The position numbers were made by a program, and so were the translations under genes. A stretch of 64,000 bases of DNA, from assembly GCF_048128805.1 (NCBI RefSeq), contig NC_136016.1:11196176-11260175 (forward strand), in the 5' to 3' direction. The notes beneath the pieces were generated by a model. It was not told the DNA's origin. It worked only from the letters and a program-made list of their open reading frames with translations, and did not search any database. Shown in pieces: positions 1 to 13,530 of the stretch (positions are counted from its first letter, which is position 1; each line of letters begins with the position of its first letter). The DNA comes from Centroberyx gerrardi (lineage: Eukaryota > Chordata > Actinopteri > Beryciformes > Berycidae).

Positions 1-1688
1 AATAGGCAATGATGCAGACAAAACACGTTTCCAAACAGTCGATTAGATCACTTGAATAAGTAACAAATAGGTTATAAAAAGGTTTATGCTACAACGAATG
101 AGCAGCAGCAGCAGTTGTGAGACCTAAGCATTGCACAGTAAAAGCCTGTGTAAACAACTTCCTTATAACTCTCTGTACCTGCATGATAATCTGGCCAAGG
201 AACTCACTTAGGCTCTGATGGTGATGGACCTGGTTCTTCTATACTGAGGGTTGCTCGAATTAAATTAAATGGGCAGAGATGATTCTATAGCTGCAATACA
301 TGGGGGGGCATTTTGAGGCAAGATGGGCAATTCTACCACCAGTCATAACCAACGAACCAACCTTGCAAAACAGAGGACACCTCAACAGCAGCATTTTATG
401 ATACTTTTGTTCTCCTAGGCAGGTTGTTATATATATATATATATATATATTGGCAAATGGGATAAAAATCAATCTTCATTCCTGTTGGAGGCAGTATTAC
501 CCATCTCTATGGCCTCAGAAGGAAAGCTATACTGTCATGTAGTTTGGGGGAAACTAGAACCTCTGCTTTTAAAACAATATCTTTGATTAGATGAATAGAT
601 TTACACAACACAGTTTAAGGAAGTCAAGGAAGTATGAAAGACGCTTGTCTGAAAACGTATGGAATGCTTTTATTGACAGGAAAATCCTATAAAGACGTCA
701 TGGCACAGCAGTCATATATTTTGGTTGATGACTTTCAACTTTGATGAGGTTTATTTGTGGTGAGGCCACACATTCTTTGTATAATCTGAAAAACTGTAAG
801 TAAGTGAACTGATAACATTGTTAAGAACACCATTTTCTAACACCTATCTTAAATACTGTACTATATATGCTACAATCACACAATGTTAGACGTCCAATAG
901 ACAAATGGCAGTTTTGTGCAAAAACTTGTCAATACCAGACATGTCAGAAAATATGTCTCAACATCAAAAGGGTTGGTCATTGTGTAGAAATCTAAGGAAA
1001 CAGTAAAACAAGGAATCAGCTCTTGTGTGCAAGTTCCATGCAGTATCAATTTCACTTTGAACACACGTGCATTTTATTCCATATTTGTTATGTTTTCAAT
1101 ACCATTAGCAATCACAAGTGGGCAATAACCGAGCTTTGTGGTAAACCGTCTCTGTCCTTGGTGAACCAGGCTGATGTTAGTGATTAAATAATTATTTTGC
1201 GGCAGCAGCATCCAGGCTGCACTCTAAGCCAGAATAATGCTTTACAAACTGGAGATTTCATTTGATCTTTGGGCCTCGCCCTAAAAAAGTTGTTGCCTTG
1301 GTCCTTCTACATCCAAAGGATTGATTGGTTCTACTTTATCTTTTGGTCATCAGTTCAAATATAAATATAAGTCAATACTTTTTATATCAAAATAAGGCAG
1401 GTTTCATATTTCAAAAATGGTGTTTCATATTCTTCCCAGTGGGATTTTTCACTCTACTGTTCATTTGTAGCTGCACGGAAAGCCATGTGTTGTGTGACTC
1501 CCTCTTCCACAGGTACAGCATACAGTGTTTCATATCCTTACACACCAGGCTGGGCTGAGGTTGCCCTTGAGTGTGGACTTTGGAGCAGCTCTACACCCCG
1601 AATCCTCACTTAAAACATTATTGAAGAAATTGCAAATTCGGCCCCCCCTAAAAGTGTCTGTGTGCAACTTCACCCTCCTCTATTGGGT
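1..1688. other. 3' flank of mfsd13a, no gene seen
   Basis: This AT-rich stretch lies downstream of the mfsd13a stop codon on the minus strand, and I see no coding exon in it. It should hold the mfsd13a 3' UTR. Poly(A) signals on the minus strand appear as TTTATT on the plus strand, and candidates lie at 1073-1078, 750-755 and 669-674. I cannot tell which is used. A short (TA)n run sits at about 426-450. Confidence 0.5.
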
Positions 1689-3962
1689 TCATATAGCCTT
1701 GACATCGATGAGGTGGCCGTGTTGGGCCCCTTGCCTCTGGGTCTTGATGCCTTGTAGCTTGCGCCCGTGCAGCGTGAAGCGAGACCAGGCAGTCAGCTGG
1801 AGCAGGGCGCAGGTGATGGGCACGAACACCAGCATGTAGAAACAGCCCAGGCGGAGAGGGGGGGTCCCTGGGCCAGAGGCAACAGCAGGCACCGCAACCA
1901 GAGAGTCCTTCACTGGTTCCCTCTCAAAGATATCATAACCTGGGGAAGACAAGTCCCAAATGAGGAAAACGTATGTAGTAACAATGAATTGAATTAATTC
2001 ACACAGACTTTACTTGTCAGGATGGATGGCCACACATTAAGATCTGACTGGATTTTAGTCTCATCTAATGAGGCAGTCCTGCAAAGGTTTAGGAGACTAC
2101 AGTGAGAGTCTCACATGTTAGTGCACACCCTGGTCTTATTGAATAGTACTATAATACTACATAATGCAGGAATTGCAGGGTTTTAGACTGTATGAATGCT
2201 ATCCAACTTTGGCATATTAAAAGCCTCACAGGCATGCTGTTTGACAGGAAAAAAAGTTCTATTTTATTGATTTATTGGCTCTTGATTTATTAGGCTCTTG
2301 GTTTACATTTTAGGGGAAACAAGTGATATTGCTATCAAAAGATACAATTACTTTTCACTTAAGTCCACTCAAACTGTCCACTGGTTATAAAACCTTTTTA
2401 TGGTTTTGACACTTTGAGGTGGGTAAAGGGGGAGAGCAAGGTGAGGACAACTGCTGAAACAGACTCTTTTCCCCTTTCATAAATATTTATGTCTGTGCAG
2501 AATCAGATCTGTCTCTTCACTTGCCCGGTTCAACCTGTTGTGCAAGTCACACCTATTTTATCTTCACAGTAGAACTACTTTTGTTTTTAAAAGTTTTAAA
2601 TAGCACAAAACCATATCAAGATCATATTGTTGTACAAGTCAGCCAGTTAATACATTAATTCACGTACACATTGCTGATAGATATGGCTGGAATTCCAGTA
2701 ATTTGCTGGGCAAACTGTGCTATTTGATACTCTGTCTGGCAACCTGAAGTAATGTGTATCCCTCCTTGTTAGGACCCAGTCTGCGTGTTTCTGTCTGTAC
2801 CTGTGTAAACACACAGCAGCCAGGTGCCGATGAGTGGGGCGAATGTCTGGCCAGGTTTGGTCACCAAGGCAACCATCCCAAAGAGGAGTGCGGAGGCGGG
2901 CTGCTGACGCCGATTCAACACAAAGTCCTCATCCACCAGGTCAGAGATAACCAGCTTCAGCAGCTTGCAGGTCCCCTCTGTAAAGACCCGGTTACTGCAA
3001 GGACCAGAAGTCAGGTTACAGTCTCCAGCACTGAGTGTCGGTATAATAGGAAACAAAATCTCACGGCTTGCAATTCTCTCATCTTAAAAATAATTCACCA
3101 CACTGAACAATTATTGATGAAACTTTATAATGTAAAGTTTTATAATGTTTTATAATTTTAAAAAAAATAAAATTGTTAATTGTTCACCAAGGGTAGACTT
3201 TGTTCAGAAAACATTTACATGATATTGTTAACTACCATAGCAGTATGGTCACTTGTGGCTGATATGGTTTGTATGAGCTTAGCTTGTGTGTTTGAGAGAG
3301 AGAAAACATCACAGACCACAAAAGGGCTTGGCTGGTGTGTGCTTGAGAGAGAAAGCATTGACATGCTATTGCTAACTATAAGAATAGCATGGTCATTTGC
3401 CACTGACATTCACAGTCACAGTGACTTGTGCTTTGTGCTTTGTCCTTCAGGAATGATTTACAGCCCAAGTGAAAACAATCAATAGACCAAGGGATTGAAA
3501 TTACATAACATTAAGGTAAGAGTAAATAGAGACCAACCACTACCCAGGTGACATTTAGTGATCTGTGAAAATAGTTACAAAGGCAACTGAGGGCAGGAAC
3601 AACATTTAGCACTCAACACCTTCCAACAGCATGTTGAATAAATACCTGCTCAGTGACCGAGGCAGAGGTTTACTAAACTGAAACAAACTTTTCCAGCTTT
3701 GGAAAAGGACTTGTAGCGAAGACAAGTTATCCGAATATATGGATACCAGACATGATGATATGTGTGTGTGTTGAGCTTGGAAATAGGCTATTAGAAAAAA
3801 AAAAACGAGAAACAAGTTATCACAAAAATGGCTCCTTGATATGTGATGCTGAGTAGGTGTGTGTGTGTGTGTGTGTGTGTGTGCTCAGCTTTGAAAATGA
3901 CCTTAAGCATAGGAGAAATGACAGAAGAGAAAAACATAAGACAAGCTATCAAACATCGGGGC

Positions 3963-4020
<58 letters not shown>

Positions 4021-7000
4021 CATACCTAGCAATGAAGATGCACAGCAGATAAACGTGGTCAGCCCCTGCCAGCAGCATGGCCACACTAAGGCCCAGTTTG
4101 AGCATAAAAAGCCAGCGGATAACCTGGTAAACCCCATAGCGCTGGCACAGTGTCAGGAAATACAAGTTGTTCAGGTGGGGGGCAATGTAAGAAATCCCTG
4201 CATGGAGGCAGAAGCAGCGCAGCATTAAAAATCAAGAAAAACAGTAAAAACAATAATCACAAAAAATGATTTCAGTGGATACATACTATTATATATATTT
4301 AGTGCAGATTTTGGCATGATTAACTTGTCCTAACAATTTAGGAAATACATTTCAGAATACCACTTCTGTGGTTTTCTCAGAGCTCCCTGATGTTTACAAT
4401 TGGGCTGGGATGGTGATTTTGAGGCAAGACGGGATCAAATTACCTTGTGGTATGTATCCACCCTTACATACACTGCAACTTCATCTTTTCGTTGGCTGCT
4501 GAAAAGCACTTGTCATATAAAAAAAAGCGTGTATGCCCACAAAGCTTGCATGTTGCATGTTGCAAGCAGTGGAATAACTTCAGTGAGCATTGGCCATATT
4601 CTTTTGCCATGCAACAATCTTACTTAGTATAAAATATGAAGAATATCATGCACACTCCTCTGGCAATACAAGAACATTTAAATAAATAAATGGTTTTGAA
4701 TTGCAAGAGCAGTGTGTGGAATTTCCTTCACATTTGATCTTAGATGCGTCCTTCTAACGCACCTGCATTAAGAAGGTTTGGATGCATGAGTTTTTTCCTG
4801 ACTCTTAAAGCGATCTTACCTAGTAAGATAGAACCCGTAGAGGCAGATATACTGTCAGATAGGAGATGCTCCAGGAAAAGAGGGAAGAAGTTGTTATTGA
4901 AATGGCAGTGAAACACCTGCAGGGGGGGCAAAGACAATATTAGAGTGCAGCTGAGTAGATGAGGAACTACTATACCCTGGCATAGTATCAAAGAAGAACA
5001 AGAAAAAGGAAGAGAAAAAAAAACACCTTGGGGCCCAGTTTCCCACAGGCCTTTCTGTATTGAGAACATCTTTACTGATTGGCAGATGATTTCTGTACTA
5101 GAATGCTTTTGAGAAACTGGGTCTAAAAACATAAGAACCAAAAACATAAGACTAAAAGATGACCAAAAAAAGCCTGTTTTTTTCTCCACTTAGTCCTGCT
5201 TCTCCATGTGTCTCTACAAGTGTTAATGGCATGTAGACAATGTGATTACCATCATCATATTTACCTGGACAAGGTTCATTGATGCAAACCACATGAAGTT
5301 TCTGTGCTTGGAGAGCTGCTTGAGGTACTCTCCAATAGTGACAGGCTTGTCCGGCTGGGTAAGTGGAGCATGGCCAACACTCAGCCTGGGATGGAAGAAA
5401 AGAAAGTGAGAGAGCGGTGAGACAGAGCAGGGATGCAAACACATCAGGGGTAAAAAAGGTGACAAAAACCCAAAGACACATAGCTAGGAGGCTCCAGGGG
5501 CTCGCTTCCCTGGAAACATTAAAAAAAAGCCTATTTCTACTGTTTAGTTCAAGTTACTGTCACTACAAAATCATGCTAAGATCAACTCTGGTTCAAAGGA
5601 TGAACAGTTAAAAGCAAAGGGAATGAGCAGAGGAGGGTAGAAATATATAATGCATCACTTTCATAAACATTTCCAAGTCATTGCTTTCACTGGTCCCATA
5701 TAATTGAATTGGGATGGCCATATCTTGTACAGTTGGCCTGGTCTCCCTGATTTGAATCAGATAGTTACATCTTTGGGAGTTACAACAGTCGCTACATAAT
5801 GAATGAGAGGAGTGACTGCAAGAATAATAGTGTGGAGAGACAGTGAGGGAAAAGGGGAGAGAGGAAGAAAGGGGACAGAAGGTAAAACGGCAGAGAGAGA
5901 AAAAACCAAACACTCCCAGTCTGTCTACTGCCTAACCAGTCAATCAGCCAACATCCAGTTGGTACTAAAGATGATGGTTGTGATTCTGTTATTGGTTGTT
6001 ATTTCTTATAAGATCACCTGACTCGCCATCTTTTTTCTGACTCATAAGTTGGTTGGATAAAAGGAAGTCCGATAACATTGTATATAACAAGTGTTTATTT
6101 CCTCATTCTAAATTATTCACGTGAGCAACCAATTTTGGGATCAAAACTGCAGAGACAGCAAAAACAGCGGCAAAGTGCAAAAACATCTCAACCAAAGCCA
6201 TTGACAATTTCCAATTGTTTGAACTCCTTCTGCAGACAGGGCAGAGTACTTTAAACTTACTCTTTGAGGATCAGCGCCTCGTCCTGTCTCAGTCGAGCCT
6301 CGTTCTGAAAACGGCGCCGTAGCAACCGGGACACAAAGACAAAGCCCAAGATGGAAAAGGCTGCCAATGTCACACAGAACAGACGGAAGGAATAGAAGTC
6401 CTCTTTGTCCCAGAACGAGTAAGAGAGGAAGACTGAGAACGCGCCAAGAGCGCTGAACACCGAGCAGTGGAAGTTGAGGCGCGTGCGGTCACTGGCGGAC
6501 ACGGCGAGGTCGGCCAGCAGGGCGCTGTGGTTGAGGTCCACCACGGTGAGGAAGCCATCGTACAGACACAGGCACAGTAGGAACTGCAGACCCGGCCGGG
6601 CCCACGCCACCCAGAAGGCCAGGAAGGACAGAGCAAAGAGAGGGCCACTCCTGGACAGGGCCTGAAGACGCTTCAGCACCACCTCTGGAGATATGATCTG
6701 GGACCCCACCCTAGGGTAAATAAAAAATACATTAAAACAGAACTTGGGTAATGTGTCCCATCCTGAAATTCAAAATAAGTAAACAAGAATAAGTCAATGT
6801 GTAAGTGTAAATGAGTAAAATTTTCAGAGGTCTGTATTCTTATTGCTTCTTTATAATATAAGGCTGCTCTTCCATCCGTCCTTGTATATATTATTCACAA
6901 GCCCATGCTACGACGATGGGAGAGTCACAGTAGCTGGGTTTCCATCCAAGTACTTGTATGCGAGGCCAAATGGAAATGACAAATTTTGATAACATACTGT

Positions 7001-8251
7001 ATCTTCAATATAATAAAAAAAACTTGTTTGAGGCATAGAAGGTTTTTCCTGATAAAGGAATTATGCATAAATGCATTTGTTGAATAAATAATGGGAGGCT
7101 TGGCATGATCGGCCCGACCAATGGTTCAATCACATTGCACAATAGTTCAAAAGCGGCTTTGGACATTCAGAGATGTTGCGGCCAAAAGCTTACCATGGGC
7201 ATTTCTTTGTTTTCGTTTTCGGACAGCATTAAATATTGGCAACAGTTGCAGACACAAAGAACAATTGACAACTACTAATCAGTTGCTCAGAGACTATTTT
7301 CCTTGTGGATGTGCATGTTAGGTTTAGGAAGATAGAAACAGTCCTAAATCATGTTTATTTTTTGTAACATTTCAAATGTTTGCTTAAAATTTGCTTGACA
7401 GCTAAGATGAAAACATTCATTGAACACAGTGCTTTCTCTGAGAAAAAGGAGGAAGGAAGGAGACAGCACTTACTGTGGAGAGCTGAGGAAGGAGCGGTCG
7501 CTCAGCCAGCCGAAGAGAGGGTCATTCAGACTGTTCCATATGAGAAATACTGTCTGTGGAAAGACAGAGAAAGACAAGGAGACAATAAAGCTTTGTAAAA
7601 TCTGACAAAGAAAAGATTCAACACAAAATCAGGGCTGATGGTGGCTGCTGGTTAAGCCAGAAGATGACAGTCCATACTTATCAAGCTTCTCAGAATTAAT
7701 AAGAGAACTAATGTAAGATCATTAAATGAGTTTCCATTGACCGTATATGTAATAGGGGTAGGGTTTGCTTATGTGATCCTGAAACTAACTTTCATGCCTA
7801 TTAGCCACATTGGCTAGCCGAATCAAAATATCACCAGACAATTAAAAACCTTCACTGTCAAATTTGTTTTTAAAATAGAAAACACTGACTGAACGCAGGT
7901 TGTCTACCTGTCAAAGTGGTTAGCACTAGGATTGATATACAGGCTTACCAGCCACTGCTGAAACTTACCAGGATTGGGCTGATACATTTTTGTCAATTTC
8001 AAGCCTGATCTGTAAGGAAAAATCAGATCAAATCCCCCATTGACACACTTGACAAGTATGGACCCAGGTTTCCTCTCACTTACCTCCCCCACCCAGAAGG
8101 AGACCTTGTCAATCTTGTAGACGGACACGAATGTCTCCACATAGTAAAGCAGGAACACATTGTGGAGGATGGAGATAAACAGGGCCAGAGAGCCGTAGAG
8201 CAGTGCAGTGGAGAAGACGCCTTGCCAGAAGCCCCAAACGCTCCTGCCCAT
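1689..8251 (-). CDS. mfsd13a: mfsd13a (TMEM180): MFS-fold multi-pass membrane protein, 8 coding exons
   Basis: Coding exons on the minus strand, in transcript order, are 8251-8084, 7553-7474, 6710-6261, 5385-5265, 4916-4820, 4197-4026, 2994-2801 and 1939-1689. All introns are GT-AG and all phases join, giving 510 residues, close to the roughly 517 of human TMEM180. Recognisable blocks include the N-terminal [20 protein letters not shown] helix, [34 protein letters not shown] (about residues 124-142), [33 protein letters not shown] and the last-exon [11 protein letters not shown] helix. The protein is a polytopic major-facilitator-superfamily member; its transport substrate is not established as far as I know. 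The start at 8251 gives the conserved N terminus directly before the first helix. The run ends in DVKAI, where human ends in DVKMV. Identity is firm; function is family-level only. Confidence 0.95.
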
Positions 8252-8346
8252 TCTTCTTTCTCACTCACTCCACTCCGTCTTTTCTCGATGCCGAGCTGCA
8301 CTCATCCCACGGCCTGGCCGGCCCAGGGTCACCACCTCACCATGGC
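8252..8346 (-). promoter_or_regulatory. mfsd13a 5' leader with two short upstream ORFs
   Basis: A good acceptor (TTTTGCAG) ends at 8347, so the leader part of the first coding exon runs from 8346 to 8252. Just inside it is an ATG at 8343 in strong context (GCCATGG) that opens a four-codon ORF ending TGA at 8329. A second ATG, downstream of the first, opens a 14-codon ORF that also stops before the main start at 8251. Neither is in frame with the protein. They could lower translation of the main ORF, but this is inference from the predicted splice site. Confidence 0.5.
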
Positions 8347-10711
8347 CTGCAAAATCGAGCAAACACAGCACAAGTGGAATTCATTAAAGCTGGGGGTCTT
8401 AAACTCCTAAACGCTTTTTTTTTCCAGTTCGGCACCCAAATGAGAAATGTATTCTTTCATCCTGAAACACAGACCCACAAGGACATACCCTTGTTTATGT
8501 GAGAACCCTACAGACACAGGCCTACAATACACTAAAGCCATGTCTGGGCGTTACTACAAGTTTCCATTGCATCTCAGGGTCATATTTCAGGATGAACAAC
8601 CCAAAATGACTTGGCTATATTAAGCTTCCAGCCTGTCTCTGTACTGAGATTCAACGGACCAGAAGGAAACTGTTTTCATAGCAATGGTAAGTATTCATTA
8701 GAGTTAGGCTCTGCGCAGCTGTTCCTTTCTCCTCTGGCCCAAATCCAGCTGAGTGGTATGTGTGTGTGTGTAATTCTAACCTGCCTCTGTCACTTTTATG
8801 ACCAATCTCAGGATACTCCACCTCACTGTCCCCATAAAAGCCTGGTCTTCTTGACACAGGAAGAGCACAACAGAAAGGGCATTCAATCTCCCTTTCAACC
8901 TCACTTTCAGGCTTGGTGCTTTTATTGTCCTTAGGTGTCAGATTCAGTCGTGCATTCTATTCTAGTATTTTGCTGGTGGCCAATGATAATGTGTTGCACT
9001 TAAGGAATGACAGGCGTATTAGACACGGCCAAAGCTTATGTTAGGCAACCTGTAGAGCAAGATATCATTTACCTCTAGGCCTAAATGCTAAGGGTACAAA
9101 TATGATCTGATATTTTAAAAAGATGAAGCAGGAAAACCCAGAAAGCACTGCCTTGAAAAGTATCTGGCACCATCCACAACACAATTCCTAGGACTAGTTT
9201 TGTCATACAAACCGCAGACACACAGTTCCCTACAATGAGTGCCAACCCTATATTCGTTTTGAAGCCCAAGCGTCAATTGCAGTCTCACACATAGTACCCT
9301 TGGGAAAGGAATTTCCTTGAAAATACCAATAGGCTTCTTACTTCACACCTCCACTCCCACAAGCTCAGACTTGCCTTGGCCTTCTCGTATAATAAACCAA
9401 ATATCTGCAAACATCTTCTCACATCTTGGGCAGGGAAAGTCATAAAACAGCTTACAAAAACAATGTCTGAAGGTAAAGGGATACTTTGCTGTCTATTACT
9501 GTCAGAGTCACCCTTTATGTAGTGTCTAGGCCCAGCTGCGAAACTGTAACTTCACATCGAGGATCACAGTAAGATAGCACACTTGGCATAGCCAACTCCC
9601 TTTGAGTGCAACAACATTCTCTTCGACCCTGGTCCTATCAGATCCAAGCAGTGAAGCGGGATGACTCTCGGTTCCCTGCACCGTATCACATATCACACAT
9701 CACACAGTGAGCGATTCCCATCTCACCTTATCACAAGTAGCCTACTTGGGAACAGGCAGCAGAGCGGGACTTAGATTTACAAATATCCAATTCATGTCCA
9801 CTCAACCAGGGCAGATTCAGAGCTGTTTTCACCTGTGGAGAGGTTTCTTGGCAAAGAGCAGGTGTGATGGCAGGGAAGCCTGACTCAGTGACTGTGCACC
9901 TGTTGTGTCCACGCTGATAGCCTGTGTGGCAGAGCGTGGGACTGAGCTAATGATACCTGATCTCATGACAGATGAGCAGAATAGACCTCTTACCGACTAC
10001 ACAGACACCCAGTGATCGGATTTCCATCGTCACCATTATTAATTGCTGGTACCGAGAAAGCCATTTAGACTACAATATCAACACTGCCAGGGTAAGCTAT
10101 TCAGGGGTTCAACTGCCCCTGTGGACAACCATGTATGCACTCACAGTGCCCTGTAACAACATAGGAAATGAATGGCGTATTGGATGATAAAATGTGAAGG
10201 GAAAAAAAGCTGGACACTAGTCTAGACAAGGAGTGTCTGGACCCCTAATGCGCCAGCTACTTATCAGCAAACAGCTGACAGAAACAGCTGAATGAAGTTG
10301 CTCGTCTTGAAAAAGCAACCTAGCCGATAGAAGCTTGCTAATAATTCAACATTACGTAGAGTTAACGTTACTGGCTAACGTTAGCGTGGGCTATGTCGGT
10401 CGGCTGTCGACGGACTGGTTCATAATCCATCATTAAAGCCCCAGCTAATGCCCCACAGGTTGTCTGGTCTGCTGACCATGCCAGGCTGTAGTAGCTGGCA
10501 AGCTTCTTGGCTATTTTATTATTTTAGCCACCAGGCAAGGTAACATTGGCTAACGCTACTTGTTAGCTATTTCTTCACAGCACTAGTATAAAGTTAGCAT
10601 TAGCTAGCTGGTTAGCGATAACCAGCCGGCTGCCTATCTGAAGATGATCAAAGTTACTACTCACTTCAGCCTGAAAATGGGTTCATGGCCGAGAATATTA
10701 ACGTTACTTAC
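8347..10711 (-). other. predicted first intron of mfsd13a, nothing else seen
   Basis: This interval lies between the predicted non-coding exon and the first coding exon. I see no coding exon, RNA gene or clear repeat in it. ORFs here are short and have no recognisable content. Confidence 0.4.
10300..10640. promoter_or_regulatory. GTTAGC/GCTAAC-rich stretch beside the mfsd13a first exon
   Basis: Short related words (GTTAACGTT, GCTAACGTTAGC, GTTAGC, GCTAGC) recur many times in both orientations in about 340 bp, with several CpGs. No ORF is involved. It lies just downstream of the predicted first-exon donor, so it may be an intronic regulatory element of mfsd13a or just simple sequence. Confidence 0.3.
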
Positions 10712-10900
10712 CATCGGAAGAGCTAGTGGCCAAACTGAACTATCGTGCTTAGCTAGCTGGCAAGCTAACTTGTCGGCTTTCCTGCTAGTCAGCTGTACAG
10801 CCTCGATCACTGGGAGCCGACCAGCAGCAGCCAGGCGGATAGACCACGTCATGGCAACTGGGTTACACACCCGTCACGATTTCAAAAGGATTTCCCAGCA
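10712..10900 (-). other. probable non-coding first exon of mfsd13a
   Basis: On the minus strand a consensus donor (CCGATG|GTAAGT) closes at 10712. It can splice to the acceptor at 8347. The sequence upstream of the donor is richer in CpG than the surrounding DNA, as expected near a promoter. The 5' limit (about 10900) is a guess. An ATG at 10870 opens an ORF that runs through the donor; I treat it as an upstream ORF because the conserved N terminus starts at 8251. Confidence 0.45.
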
Positions 10901-12338
10901 ACGTGGACAGATGAAGAGTGGTTATAGTGCCACCCAGTGCCACGTTACCAGCAATGAAGTAACGTGTTTAATGAAGCAGTCGTTTTGGATATTTAGTTTC
11001 ATTAGTTATCTGCTGGTACAGATGGAGTGACAATGTTTTCATCGCATAATGCATAATGATGACGTATGCACATTTCTTTCGTAGTTAGCCTACCATGCAG
11101 ACTTGGACTGGATTGAGGATCACTCTTCACTCATATCTGAGGATTTTTTTTTTCTCTTTTTCTTTTATCTGGCAGAATCAAATTGTCCGGCAAAAAGAAC
11201 TGACACCATAGGTGGACAGTCATCATCAACCATCTATGGAATTCAGTTCTCACGGCCAAACAATCATTTACACCAGTCCCTCACCTAAAAGAAGCAATCA
11301 CACACAGATAGTTACAATCCCCATTATAACTACCATCCATACCCTTCAGACAAGCATAGAGTAGGCCTACAAGACATTGGGAACTAATAGCCAGGTGCAA
11401 CCCCTTTTGCACAATCCAAGTCTAACTGGTCACCAGTCTTAAATATCCTTCTTTAATCTGTCTCCTCCCCTGTATCTATGTTTCCCCCTTTGTGATTAAA
11501 GTGGATTTAATTGGTGAAATCAATAAGGGATCATAGCTTTTACCTGGGTTCATCCGGCAGATATATTTCATGGAAGGAACAGGTGCTCCCAGTATTTTGT
11601 ACACTCAGTCTATACCCACAAGCAGGAATAAGACCAGGCCAGTAATCAGTTTAAGAGATTGGTCTTTCACAATAGGTTTGCTGTAAAAAAAAAAAATCCA
11701 TTGGAAAGGAATCAAGGCTATCTCTTGGCCTCATTCTGGGTCAATACACACATGTATTATACTGGAAGTATGAGTCAATAGGCCAAGTCTGGGTTTAGTC
11801 TGATTTAGTAGGTTACAAGCAGGGGAGGGAAGGTAACTTTCAAAATACAGTCTGTTAAAGATTATTATTTAACTGCTCAAAAATGTAGTCAGTAACATCA
11901 TCTACTGAAAGACTCAGACTCAGTAGTGATATAATCTGATTATTTAGTTACTTTTGGGTTACTTTGCCTCCAAAATACATATGCAGTTAAGTAGACTATA
12001 GTTTATTCAATTTACTGTAGAGTAGCGTTGCTGTACTCTACTGCCAGTATCAACTGTTATTATATCAAGGGGTGTAAAATTCTGTTATAATCTAACAATA
12101 AACAAGTAACCACCTGGTTTTTGAAAAACTATAATCTGAATATTGTGGGTTTTTGTACAGGCACTGCAAAAATTACAGGTAGCATTTTTGGATAATCAGA
12201 TTATTGTATTCCTGTTACATGTACAACCTTCACCCTTAACTTTGACTACAAGTCAGACAGACACCCACGCAGAGCTCAGACTTTGCTTAATTAGATTCAT
12301 GTTGAGATGATCATAGGTTTGATGAATTGTGTGAGCGA

Positions 12339-12340
12339 CA

Positions 12341-12385
<45 letters not shown>

Positions 12386-12394
12386 AGAGAGAGC
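12339..12394. repeat. (GA)n microsatellite
   Basis: This is a purine dinucleotide run with a few interruptions. Together with the (CT)n tract about 210 bp downstream it forms an inverted purine/pyrimidine pair. Confidence 0.9.
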
Positions 12395-12601
12395 AAACAT
12401 TATTATAATATACATGTAATGACAAACTTGATACTTCATCTAACTGCATTGTATTTTAAATATTAATGCATTTACCTTTGTTCTTGGCTTTGATACCTAG
12501 CAGCCTCGGTCTCAATAGGGTCAAGTAGCTCTATAGATGCCCACTGAACCATCTGAATATATTCCTCTGCTCTCATTCTCTGTCTGTCCATCTCTCTTCT
12601 G

Positions 12602-12604
<3 letters not shown>

Positions 12605-12636
<32 letters not shown>

Positions 12637-12664
12637 CTCTCTCTCTCGCTCTCTCTCTCTCTCT
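12605..12664. repeat. (CT)n microsatellite
   Basis: This is a pyrimidine dinucleotide run broken by single CG steps, complementary to the (GA)n tract at 12339-12394. Confidence 0.9.
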
Positions 12665-12911
12665 AAGAGAAAAGGGAAAGAGTGGGTGGGAACCTATGAG
12701 TCAAATACACAAAGCAAGTTCCAAGAACAGGGAAACAGCTGACTGTCTCTCTTCTCGTTCCCATGCTAAACACAAAAGGAACTTCTTGGAGGAGGAACTA
12801 CAGGAATTCCCCTGGTCATGACAAAACTGTGAAGTGTAAGATGGAGGTATATTATGAAGGTATATAATGAATACTAGCTTGTGGCAAATTCATCAAACAA
12901 AACCTTGATGG

Positions 12912-13015
12912 ATTTGGGATGGCAGGGCAATTTAGTGGTTGGCAAGACCATTCTTCAACTGGGGGACCCTGGTTCAAGCCCCAGGCATATAAATAAATAA
13001 AATACAAATAAAAAA
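12912..13015 (+). mobile_element. degraded tRNA-derived SINE head
   Basis: GGTTCAAGCCC at about 12972 matches a pol III B box. A loose A-box-like stretch (TAGTGGTTGGCAAGACC) lies about 40 bp upstream, the right spacing for a tRNA. The sequence then runs into an A-rich (AAAT)n-type tail. The fold is too eroded to be a working tRNA gene. I cannot name the family. Confidence 0.5.
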
Positions 13016-13356
13016 GTATCTACAAATAAAACAAAGTATCTGTTTTTGCTGCTGTTGTTAAAAGAGACCACAACGTGATGCATCCCATGCAGACTTGTGG
13101 TATGTGCTTCCATCTGTTCTCCAGCAGGGGGCAGCCACGACGCACAGAACAAGAAAACTATACAGACTGTTGGAACATGGAGTTAAAACTACTAATAACT
13201 ATGGCCTACTAATAACTACTATGATATCCATGGTTAGACAGCAGGGCTTTCCATTAGAACAGCTTAAGAAACGGTTTAGCTCTCACGAAATCATAATATT
13301 CCAATTATGTTCCTATAAGGACTTAATATAGTGTGCCTGTGGGAATCAACAGTGAG

Positions 13357-13530
13357 TTATAGTGACTTTTTCATACTTTAGTCCTATACTATGTCCCCTC
13401 CTATAGGTAGCCTATCACTATAATATTCCTGTAATATTCCTGTAGGATATTGCATAATATATAATTTTACTGTGATGTAAATGCATAGCATCCTTCTAAA
13501 AAAAATAGTTACAGGATCAATATAGTGTAT
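13357..13530. repeat. dispersed repeat, copy 1
   Basis: Thirty bases at 13414-13443 are identical to 62216-62245. Flanking pieces are also shared in diverged form: TATAGTGAC..TCATACTTT and CCTTCTAAAA. The pieces are not in the same order in the two copies. This looks like an unnamed interspersed family; I see no coding capacity. Confidence 0.6.

Noticed and set aside
3843-4228. Open frames reading Val-Cys or His-Thr repeats
   Set aside because: They are translations of (GT)n/(CA)n microsatellites. The same applies near 22.6, 23.2, 24.4, 36.4, 53.6 and 61.3 kb.
10644-11030. 128-codon ORF antisense to the predicted mfsd13a first exon
   Set aside because: No recognisable domain; it probably reflects the CpG-rich promoter sequence.
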